Of a stretch of DNA of 9,232 nucleotides, positions 1 through 5,625 are shown in pieces; position 1 is the first letter of the stretch; every line of letters begins with the position of its first letter. The notes under the pieces are model-generated. The model was not told the DNA's origin. It saw only the letters and a program-made list of their open reading frames with translations, and ran no database searches. The DNA comes from CAZYYO01 sp964650965 (GTDB taxonomy: Bacteria > Bacillota > Clostridia > Lachnospirales > Lachnospiraceae), in the NCBI GenBank assembly GCA_964650965.1, contig CAZYYO010000084.1:1-9232 (forward strand), in the 5' to 3' direction. The position numbers were made by a program, and so were the translations under genes.

Positions 1-1
1 C

Positions 2-541
2 TTAAATTATATTCGACAGATTTGTTACGACCGCTATTTAGAATCCTATGCATGGCAGCATCACCTGGCATTGCAAGCCTTAAAGCAGGTAGAAGAGATG
101 CTGATGGAAAGTGCCAGAGAATATGATAATATTCATGTTTTTCTAAAGCATATTGAGAAGGTGAGTGCCAGATTAGAGGAAGAGCGAAGAACAAATCATC
201 CTATGAAAAGAGAAGGTATTGGCTTATATACCCTGCACAGTGCCAAGGGACTGGAATTTCATACGGTAATCATACTAGATGTAAATGAAGGAATTATGCC
301 ATCAAAAAAAGCTCTTTCTCCAGAAAGTCTAGAGGAAGAGCGAAGAATGTTCTATGTGGGAGTCACCAGGGCGAAGCAGGTGCTGTATCTCTTATCTGTT
401 AAGAATCGAAATAACCAGAGTCTGCAGCCTTCCAGATATCTAGAGGAAATGCTTGGTACTACTGAATCTCCTCATAAGCCGCTTCATCAAGAAGCTCATC
501 AAAGCGTTCATCTACCAGTTCATATTCCTCATCATCTGTAA
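2..541 (+). CDS. UvrD/PcrA-type superfamily 1 DNA helicase, C-terminal 179 residues (5' truncated by window edge)
   Basis: The frame is open from base 2, so the start and the Walker A half lie outside the window. The visible part carries the late SF1 helicase motifs: a TLHSAKGLEF segment (visible residues 77-86, motif V region) and EEERRMFYVGVTRAK (111-125, motif VI with the arginine that contacts ATP). These are hallmarks of the UvrD/PcrA/Rep 3'-5' helicases, which unwind DNA in repair and replication restart. Which subfamily it belongs to cannot be told without the N-terminus. After PSRYLEEM the protein ends in a short tail with seven histidines in its last 22 residues. That tail is encoded antisense to the end of the DUF1292 gene and does not look like a family domain. 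No plus-strand terminator is evident after the stop. The family call is secure; the paralogue is not. Confidence 0.93.
   Translation, partial: LNYIRQICYDRYLESYAWQHHLALQALKQVEEMLMESAREYDNIHVFLKHIEKVSARLEEERRTNHPMKREGIGLYTLHSAKGLEFHTVIILDVNEGIMPSKKALSPESLEEERRMFYVGVTRAKQVLYLLSVKNRNNQSLQPSRYLEEMLGTTESPHKPLHQEAHQSVHLPVHIPHHL
304..341 (-). terminator. Intrinsic terminator of the HD-GYP/DUF1292 operon, embedded in the helicase gene
   Basis: On the minus strand GCTCTT (341-336), one mismatch, CTCTAGA (334-328), a three-base loop CTT, TCTGGAG (324-318), one mismatch and AAGAGC (316-311) fold into a stem of 13 pairs, including one G-T. Seven T residues follow at once (310-304). It lies about 118 bases past the DUF1292 stop and within the helicase codons just before motif VI. 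In the plus direction there is no T-tract, so it acts on the minus strand only. Confidence 0.75.
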
Positions 542-779
542 TATCAAGTAAGGAGCCGTTCATATCAGCATCCTCTTCATATCCATACAGGTAGATGCCT
601 TCTTCTTCATCAGGCTCTCCGTCAGGTCTTAAGGGAAGCAGAGCAATGTAATTTTTATTGTTTACTTCAAAAATAGTAAGAATCTCACATTTGATTTCAG
701 CATCATCTGATAATACAGTGAAATACATTACTTCTCCATTAGGTAATACGCCCCGTTCGTAATATTTGTTCTTTTCCAT
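459..779 (-). CDS. DUF1292 family protein (YrzB-like), 106 aa
   Basis: This small, very acidic protein matches the DUF1292 pattern known from Firmicutes. It opens with a beta-rich core containing ILTIFEVNNKNYIALLPL (roughly residues 33-50) and IYLYGYEE, followed by an Asp/Glu-rich tail in which a DDEEYELVDERFDELLDE-like segment closes the domain. No enzymatic residues, signal peptide or membrane segment are visible, and the function of the family is unknown. The ATG at 779-777 is preceded by a perfect AAAGGAG (791-785) that overlaps the stop codon of the upstream HD-GYP gene, so the two are co-transcribed and probably translationally coupled. The last 83 bases overlap the convergent helicase gene. 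Its probable terminator lies at 341-304, inside that helicase gene. The family assignment is good; the role is not known. Confidence 0.9.
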   Translation of the reverse strand: MEKNKYYERGVLPNGEVMYFTVLSDDAEIKCEILTIFEVNNKNYIALLPLRPDGEPDEEEGIYLYGYEEDADMNGSLLDITDDEEYELVDERFDELLDEAAYEEIQ

Positions 780-784
780 AAATA

Positions 785-791
785 CTCCTTT
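785..791 (-). promoter_or_regulatory. Ribosome-binding site of DUF1292 gene, overlapping the HD-GYP stop codon
   Basis: On the minus strand AAAGGAG lies five bases before the ATG at 779. Its first two A residues are the last two bases of the TAA stop (792-790) of the upstream gene. Ribosomes ending the first gene therefore sit on the second gene's start, which fits coupled translation. Confidence 0.85.
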
Positions 792-1881
792 ACAAAATTG
801 CTTTAATATACAGGTCTAAGTGTTCTGTTAAATCAATGAACTGATCTTTGCTGGTTTGAATGAGCGGGCGGGTCAGTTCCTGAGTATGAATTAAAACGAT
901 TTTACCAGTTGTGCCATCATTTAGCAATACATCGGAATTAACATAGGTATTGGCAATACGATCCAGAAAAATTAGAACAAACTGTGGATGGAATGCGCTT
1001 AAGCCATTTCTTTGAAATTCCGCAATGACATCAAAGGGACAGATACCAGGACGGTAGCAGCGATCACTGGTCATGGCATCATACACATCGGCGATGCTGA
1101 CAATCATGGCAAAGGGATCGATTTGTTCCTTGGTAAGACCTAAGGGGTAGCCGGTACCATCACAGCGTTCATGGTGCATTAATGCAGCCATCTTAATATG
1201 ATCATTGATGGGTTCGTTTTTGAGTAATTCATATCCCAATCGGGGATGATTTTGAATCTCCTGAAATTCTAAATCAGTTAGCTTGCCAGGTTTTTCAATG
1301 ATTTTATTAGACACCTCAGATTTACCAATGTCATGAAGCAGACCACATAGGGACAGTATGTCTAAATCCTCCTTCGATAAATTTAACCATTCTCCCATGA
1401 CGCGGGAAATAAGAGATACATTCATAGAGTGCGCATAAGTAGAATCATCAATCTCTCTCATATTATGCATCATATCTAATACACCAAAGGTGGTACTGTG
1501 TTTTTCAAAAAGACTTTTCGTACTGCTTAATAACTGTTCATATTCTAATGGTTCCTGTTTCTTAACAAATTCATTTAAGGAATTCTCAAAAAAGGACGTT
1601 TTATCTTCATAAGAGTGGCGAAATTCCTGATATTCAGCACTGGCCCGAATTCGTTGAGATTGTGTCTCGTAGGGGACTGAATCAGGGTCTTCTGTGGAAA
1701 TTACCGGGGTATCTGCCTCTTTTTGTATTGCAATTTCAGCTACATGATAAAAGTGTAGATGATAAATCATCTGCCAGCTGAGAATGTCATTTTTGTTGGC
1801 TAAAAGCTGCCCGCGAATAGAATAAACATCATCTGATAGTATCATTCCTGGCAATGCCTGATCTAGTCTGATTCTTGCCAT
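790..1881 (-). CDS. HD-GYP domain cyclic-di-GMP phosphodiesterase, 363 aa
   Basis: The C-terminal two thirds form a complete HD-GYP domain of the kind that hydrolyses cyclic-di-GMP. Residues visible are H151, the HD pair H183-D184 followed by IGK, H212, the HHExxDGxGYP signature at 236-246, and ADVYDAMTSDR from 264. All metal-binding positions look intact, so an active enzyme is expected. The N-terminal part (about 1-130) begins RIRLDQALPGMIL and resembles the small regulatory domain often found before HD-GYP; no membrane segment is seen, so the protein is cytoplasmic. A longer reading from the ATG at 1917 is unlikely because that codon lies in the -10 box. The ATG at 1881 has AAAGGAG five bases upstream. 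It is the first gene of an operon with DUF1292 and is divergent from the GH13 gene. The substrate is inferred from the family. Confidence 0.93.
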   Translation of the reverse strand: MARIRLDQALPGMILSDDVYSIRGQLLANKNDILSWQMIYHLHFYHVAEIAIQKEADTPVISTEDPDSVPYETQSQRIRASAEYQEFRHSYEDKTSFFENSLNEFVKKQEPLEYEQLLSSTKSLFEKHSTTFGVLDMMHNMREIDDSTYAHSMNVSLISRVMGEWLNLSKEDLDILSLCGLLHDIGKSEVSNKIIEKPGKLTDLEFQEIQNHPRLGYELLKNEPINDHIKMAALMHHERCDGTGYPLGLTKEQIDPFAMIVSIADVYDAMTSDRCYRPGICPFDVIAEFQRNGLSAFHPQFVLIFLDRIANTYVNSDVLLNDGTTGKIVLIHTQELTRPLIQTSKDQFIDLTEHLDLYIKAIL

Positions 1882-1886
1882 AGCTT

Positions 1887-1893
1887 CTCCTTT
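1887..1893 (-). promoter_or_regulatory. Ribosome-binding site that fixes the HD-GYP start at 1881
   Basis: On the minus strand AAAGGAG is followed by a five-base spacer (AAGCT) and the ATG at 1881. The in-frame ATG 36 bases upstream has no comparable site. Confidence 0.85.
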
Positions 1894-1915
1894 AGTACTG
1901 AAAAAAGATACATTC

Positions 1916-1943
1916 ATTATAGCATTGTTTTTATGAAAAACAA
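1916..1943 (-). promoter_or_regulatory. SigA-type promoter of the HD-GYP/DUF1292 operon
   Basis: Reading the minus strand, a perfect TATAAT (1921-1916) lies 16 bases after TTGTTT (1943-1938), which keeps only the TTG of the -35 consensus. Transcription would start near 1909, leaving a leader of roughly 28 bases that includes the AAAGGAG site. The -35 and the spacer are covered by a dyad. Confidence 0.65.
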
Positions 1944-1949
1944 GAATGC
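1922..1949. repeat. Inverted repeat over the HD-GYP promoter spacer and -35 (possible operator)
   Basis: TTGTTTTT (1925-1932), an ATG centre (1933-1935) and AAAAACAA (1936-1943) form a perfect eight-base dyad, extended outward by GCA and TGC (1922-1924, 1947-1949) with a small offset. The symmetry occupies the -35 and spacer of the minus-strand promoter. A repressor site is a reasonable inference, though AT-rich arms this short can arise by chance. Confidence 0.4.
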
Positions 1950-1974
1950 AGGTCTACAAAGATGGCGGAAAGAA

Positions 1975-1983
1975 TGATATACT
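1975..1983 (+). promoter_or_regulatory. Candidate extended -10 promoter of the GH13-like gene
   Basis: TGA followed by TATACT (1978-1983) matches an extended -10 element. No good -35 is present 16-18 bases upstream, which extended -10 promoters tolerate. The start point would be near 1990, about 47 bases before the ATG. A five-base dyad, ATGAT (1974-1978) and ATCAT (1985-1989), brackets the -10. Confidence 0.5.
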
Positions 1984-2027
1984 AATCATAGACAGAATAT
2001 GATTTCACAAGGTTGGCAGAAAACCAC

Positions 2028-2032
2028 GGAGG
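2028..2032 (+). promoter_or_regulatory. Ribosome-binding site that fixes the GH13-like start at 2037
   Basis: GGAGG lies four bases before the ATG at 2037. The in-frame TTG at 2013 would add eight residues but has no such site. Confidence 0.75.
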
Positions 2033-2036
2033 AAAT

Positions 2037-3878
2037 ATGGATTATACATGTAAAATTGGGGATTTTGTAAAATTTGGAGCACAGGTTTCAGAGAAAAAAA
2101 TTACCTTCACCTTTGATGGGGGTGGGGCAAAAAAAGTATCGCTGTTGCTTTTTGAAAATAAGAGGCCCTGGAAGAAAAAAGCAAGTATCCAGATGCAAGA
2201 TGATTACAGGACTGGCAATGTATATTCTGTTACGGTTACCTTTCCTTCGCCGGATACCTTGTGTTATTTATATCAGCTGGATGATACGCTGGTGCTAGAC
2301 CCCTATGCTTCCATTATTTATGGACGGGAGCAGTGGAATGACGAGGCGCGTTATCAGGAAAACTATCAGGTATACGGGGGCTTTATCACCCAATCCTACT
2401 CCTGGAAGGTGAAAAAAAGAAAAGCAGTGCCAGAATCAGAAATGGTTCTATATAAGCTGCACATGCGTGGCTTCACTATGAATCATGGATTGGCAAAAGG
2501 AAAACAGGGAAATGCACAGGGATTTCTTACAAAATTAGACGAGCTGGAAAGGCTGGGAATCACCGCAGTGGAATTCCAGCCCCTTTATGAGTTTGAAGAA
2601 ATGGTATTTCACCACGCGCAGGTGGTGGGGGAAAATAAAAAGCTTACTACCCAGGTAGAAGAGGCTGGTGCAGTGAATTACTGGGGATATGGCATGGCGC
2701 AGTATATGGCACCAAAGGCATCTTTTTTTCCAGGAACCTCTCCTGATTATGAAATGAAGAAAATGATTGACCAGCTGCATGAACATCACATGGAGTGTGT
2801 GATGGAGATTTCCTTCTCCAATCCGTGTAGCACCGCCTATATGATACAGGTACTTCATCACTGGGTATTGGAATATCATGTGGATGGATTTCATTTACTG
2901 GGGGTTCATTATCCCATTGAGGAAATTGCAGCAGACCCATATCTTGCTCATACGAAAATTTTTGGAGAGAAAATGCCTATGGAGGTTTTGGAGCATTGCG
3001 CAAATAAGCATTTGTTTCTCTATAATGACGATTTCATGTACGAAATGCGAAAGAATTTGAACCATATGGATGGAAGCTTGGGCCAGCTGATGGATCAGTG
3101 CAGACGTCAGAATGAAAAATATGGATTTGTAAATTATTGTGCGAACAGTACAGGCTTTACCTTATTGGATTCCTTTTCTTATGGTGAAAAACACAACGAG
3201 GAAAATGGAGAGGATAATATGGACGGTAATAATTATAACTGCAGTTATAATTATGGCGTGGAAGGAATTACAAGAAACAAAGAGATTCTGAATATGAGAT
3301 ATCAGCAAATGCGCAATGCCTATACCATTCTTTTATTAAGCCAGGGAATTCCCATGATACATGCAGGGGATGAGAGAGCAAATTCTCAAGAGGGAAATAA
3401 TAATCCATATTGCCAGGATAATCCAGTGGGATGGACACAATTTTCCAAAGGGACCAGGCAAACACAGCTGTGTGATTTTGTGAGAAGTATGATTTCCTTC
3501 CGCAGAGAGCATATGCTTCTACATCCTGCATTCCCATTTAAAATGACAGATTATCTTCATAAGGGATTTCCAGACTTAAGCTATCATGGAAAGGAACCCT
3601 GGATGCTTTCACTGGGGGATGAGAAGAGAATGGTAGGTGTATTGTATGCAGGAGCATATACCCAGGAAGAGGACATATATGTTGCTTACAATTTCTATTA
3701 TGAAAGTACCCAGGCTTCACTGCCGAAAACAGATAAGAAAAAGATCTGGTATCAGATTATGAATACTGCCACAGAGCAGGGCATGATGATGGAGCCCAAA
3801 ACTCCGCTGGTGCATCAAAATACATTGGATATTCCAGGTCAGTCTATTTCCATTCTCATTTCAGGAAAAATAAAGTAA
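2037..3878 (+). CDS. GH13 isoamylase/GlgX-like protein with degenerate active site, probable pseudoenzyme, 613 aa
   Basis: The scaffold is that of glycogen-debranching GH13 proteins. It has an N-terminal CBM48-like beta domain (about 1-110, ending LDPYASIIYG), the LHMRGFT and GITAVEFQPLYEFEE strands, NYWGYG, and a well-kept C-terminal half (SYGEKHNEENGEDNMDG, AGDE at 443-446, GNNNPYCQDN). The catalytic regions are not kept. Region I, normally DVVxNH, reads E257...S261 N262. Region II, normally DGFRFD, reads DGFHLL (283-288), so the Arg is His286 and the nucleophile Asp is Leu288. Region IV, normally HDGFTL, has Ser371 and Thr372 in place of HD. Only the region III Glu appears to survive (E311 in FGEK). 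The loop of some 40 residues between regions I and II is missing. Hydrolysis by the usual mechanism looks impossible, while the full-length frame without internal stops argues for a selected non-catalytic role such as glucan binding or regulation. It has its own candidate promoter, divergent from HD-GYP. Confidence 0.88.
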   Translation: MDYTCKIGDFVKFGAQVSEKKITFTFDGGGAKKVSLLLFENKRPWKKKASIQMQDDYRTGNVYSVTVTFPSPDTLCYLYQLDDTLVLDPYASIIYGREQWNDEARYQENYQVYGGFITQSYSWKVKKRKAVPESEMVLYKLHMRGFTMNHGLAKGKQGNAQGFLTKLDELERLGITAVEFQPLYEFEEMVFHHAQVVGENKKLTTQVEEAGAVNYWGYGMAQYMAPKASFFPGTSPDYEMKKMIDQLHEHHMECVMEISFSNPCSTAYMIQVLHHWVLEYHVDGFHLLGVHYPIEEIAADPYLAHTKIFGEKMPMEVLEHCANKHLFLYNDDFMYEMRKNLNHMDGSLGQLMDQCRRQNEKYGFVNYCANSTGFTLLDSFSYGEKHNEENGEDNMDGNNYNCSYNYGVEGITRNKEILNMRYQQMRNAYTILLLSQGIPMIHAGDERANSQEGNNNPYCQDNPVGWTQFSKGTRQTQLCDFVRSMISFRREHMLLHPAFPFKMTDYLHKGFPDLSYHGKEPWMLSLGDEKRMVGVLYAGAYTQEEDIYVAYNFYYESTQASLPKTDKKKIWYQIMNTATEQGMMMEPKTPLVHQNTLDIPGQSISILISGKIK

Positions 3879-3882
3879 AGGC

Positions 3883-3910
3883 TGGAAAGAATGAAATCTT
3901 ATGCTATAAT
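3883..3910 (+). promoter_or_regulatory. Promoter of the DUF5662 gene
   Basis: TGGAAA (3883-3888, four of six -35 bases) is followed after 16 bases by a perfect TATAAT (3905-3910) that also has an upstream TGC, an extended -10. Transcription would start near 3917, about 32 bases before the ATG at 3949. It lies just after the GH13 stop with no terminator between, so read-through is also possible. Confidence 0.7.
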
Positions 3911-3948
3911 ATAAAAGTTGATTTTATGAAGAATGAGAGATAGATATA

Positions 3949-4491
3949 ATGAAAGCCTGGAATCATTTGAAAACGATTACAAGACACCGGCATCTAGTTA
4001 TGAAAGCGTGCTTTAACGTAGGATTGTATCGACAGGGGTTACTGCACGACCTGTCAAAATATACGCCGGTAGAATTTCTGGTAGGCTGTAAGTATTACCA
4101 GGGAACGAGAAGTCCAAATAATGCAGAACGGGAAGACAAGGGATATTCTGCAGCATGGCTTCATCACAAGGGAAGAAACAAACATCATTTTGAGTATTGG
4201 ATTGATTATGGCATACAGCCAAATCAGGGGATTTGTGGCATGAAGATGCCGATTAACTATGTCCTTGAGATGTTTATTGACCGTGTGTGCGCCAGCAAGA
4301 ATTATGAGGGAGAGGCATATTCCAATGACAGTGCCCTTCGGTATTATATGCATGGAAAGGGAAAATATCTGCTTCACCCAGATAGTGCCATCCTTCTAGA
4401 GAAGCTGCTTCATATGCTGGCTGATGAGGGAGAAGAAGTCACCTTTAGCTATATTAGAAATGAAATTGTCAATAAAAAGTATTCTTATTAA
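3949..4491 (+). CDS. DUF5662 family protein, HD-like putative metal-dependent phosphohydrolase, 180 aa
   Basis: The sequence resembles proteins annotated as DUF5662, common in clostridia. It contains LLHDLSKYTPVEF (H33-D34), a His-rich AWLHHKGRNKHHFEYW segment (H72, H73, H79, H80) and a late FIDRV aspartate (D111). The order His-Asp, then His clusters, then Asp, resembles the metal ligands of the HD phosphohydrolase superfamily, so a small cytoplasmic metal-dependent hydrolase is a reasonable inference; the substrate is unknown. There is no signal peptide or membrane segment. The start has only a weak GAGAG about nine bases upstream, but the ATG directly precedes the conserved KAWNHLKTI opening. 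A good promoter precedes it, and trpS begins 32 bases after its stop with no terminator visible, so the two may be co-transcribed. Confidence 0.85.
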   Translation: MKAWNHLKTITRHRHLVMKACFNVGLYRQGLLHDLSKYTPVEFLVGCKYYQGTRSPNNAEREDKGYSAAWLHHKGRNKHHFEYWIDYGIQPNQGICGMKMPINYVLEMFIDRVCASKNYEGEAYSNDSALRYYMHGKGKYLLHPDSAILLEKLLHMLADEGEEVTFSYIRNEIVNKKYSY

Positions 4492-4523
4492 AGAAGCTTG
4501 GATTTAATAGAGAGGAAGAAATC

Positions 4524-5528
4524 ATGGAGAAAGAAAAAAAAGTACTATATAGCGGAATGCAGGCAACGGGAACCTTGACGTTGGGAAATTATCTGGGAGC
4601 ATTAAAGAACTGGGTTACCATGAATGAAGAATATGAATGCTTCTACGGAGTCATGGATCTTCATTCTCTTACCCTTCGTCAAAATCCAGCGGAATTTCGT
4701 AAGAATGCCAGAGCTTTGTATGCCCTGTATGTAGCAGCTGGATTAGACCCAGAGAAAAATTGTATCTATTATCAATCCCATGTATCTGCCCATGCAGAGC
4801 TGGGATGGATTTTAGACTGCTTTACCTATATGGGTGAGTTAAATCGTATGACACAGTTTAAGGATAAGTCCAGTAAGCATGCGGATAATATCAATGCAGG
4901 CTTGTATACTTACCCGGTTCTTATGGCAGCAGATATTTTACTGTACCAGGCAGATGTGGTTCCTGTTGGTGTGGATCAGAAGCAGCATTTGGAAATCACC
5001 AGAGATATTGCAGAGCGCTATAACAAGATCTATGGGGATGTATTTACGATTCCTGAGGCCTATATTAATGAGTCTGGCGCCAAGATTATGAGTCTTCAGG
5101 AGCCTACTCGTAAGATGTCTAAATCAGATGAAAATGTAAATGCCACCATATTATTACTGGATGATAAGGATACCATTATCCGAAAATTCAAACGGGCAGT
5201 GACAGATTCTGATGCGCAGGTACGTTTCGGAGAAGATAAGCCGGGAATCAGCAATCTGATGAACATTTATGGATGCGTCACCAAGAAAAGCCATGAAGAA
5301 ATTGAAAGAGAATTTGATGGAAAAGGCTATGGTGATTTTAAACTGGCAGTAGGAGAGGCAGTGGCAGATGAACTGCAGCCATTGCAGATGCGGTTTGCAC
5401 AATTAATGAAGGATAAAGCTTATATTGAAAAGTGCATTAAGGAAAATGATGACAAGGCAAGATATACAGCGAATAAGACCCTTCGCAAGGTACAAAAGAA
5501 AGTTGGACTTACAGAACTGATTCGATAG
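4524..5528 (+). CDS. trpS: Tryptophan--tRNA ligase (TrpRS), 334 aa
   Basis: This class I aminoacyl-tRNA synthetase activates tryptophan with ATP and loads it onto tRNA-Trp in the cytoplasm. The HIGH-type motif appears in SGMQATGTLTLGNYLGALKNW (residues 10-30, with TLGN at 19-22), the substrate-binding strand as MAADILLYQADVVPVGVDQKQH, and a perfect KMSKS at 197-201. The length is the normal size for bacterial TrpRS and both ends look complete. The ATG is preceded by an AGAGGA-type ribosome-binding site. The leader is only 32 bases, so there is no room for the tRNA-sensing T-box that controls trpS in many Firmicutes, unless control acts upstream of the DUF5662 gene. No terminator is visible between this gene and sigK. 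Confidence 0.97.
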   Translation: MEKEKKVLYSGMQATGTLTLGNYLGALKNWVTMNEEYECFYGVMDLHSLTLRQNPAEFRKNARALYALYVAAGLDPEKNCIYYQSHVSAHAELGWILDCFTYMGELNRMTQFKDKSSKHADNINAGLYTYPVLMAADILLYQADVVPVGVDQKQHLEITRDIAERYNKIYGDVFTIPEAYINESGAKIMSLQEPTRKMSKSDENVNATILLLDDKDTIIRKFKRAVTDSDAQVRFGEDKPGISNLMNIYGCVTKKSHEEIEREFDGKGYGDFKLAVGEAVADELQPLQMRFAQLMKDKAYIEKCIKENDDKARYTANKTLRKVQKKVGLTELIR

Positions 5529-5615
5529 AAAGTAAACTGAAATTGGTACGGGCAAATTTCATGGTGGAAAGGCACGATAGCCATAATGAAATCATAAACT
5601 ATTAAAAATGGTTTC

Positions 5616-5621
5616 AAGGGG
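5616..5621 (+). promoter_or_regulatory. Ribosome-binding site suggesting a TTG start for sigK at 5626
   Basis: AAGGGG lies four bases before the TTG at 5626. The in-frame ATG at 5608 has only an AT-rich stretch upstream and no Shine-Dalgarno sequence. Confidence 0.6.
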
Positions 5622-5625
5622 CAAT

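Noticed and set aside
614..656. Possible plus-strand terminator for the helicase: GCTCT and AGAGC arms followed by TTTTT.
   Set aside because: The stem is only five pairs with a 21-base loop, and the T run begins seven bases after the stem, too weak and too far.
1882..1917. Longer HD-GYP start at the ATG at 1917, adding 12 residues.
   Set aside because: That ATG lies against the TATAAT box and would precede the likely transcription start. The ATG at 1881 has a perfect AAAGGAG.
2535..2940. Long minus-strand open frames inside the GH13-like gene.
   Set aside because: They are antisense shadows of a clear gene, without family features.
4054..4377. Minus-strand open frame with hydrophobic runs inside the DUF5662 gene.
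   Set aside because: It is opposite a conserved coding sequence and resembles no known protein.
4492..4523. T-box riboswitch expected before a Firmicute trpS.
   Set aside because: Only 32 bases separate trpS from the preceding gene, with no specifier stem, T-box sequence or terminator.
5556..5592. Inverted repeat ATTTCAT / ATGAAAT between trpS and sigK.
   Set aside because: The arms are short, the loop is over 20 bases and no T-tract follows, so it is not a terminator. Operator function is unsupported.
5577..5600. SigE-like promoter for sigK, with CATAAACT at 5593-5600 as the -10.
   Set aside because: The -10 fits seven of eight consensus positions, but the only ATA upstream (5577-5579) is at the wrong spacing, so no convincing -35 exists.
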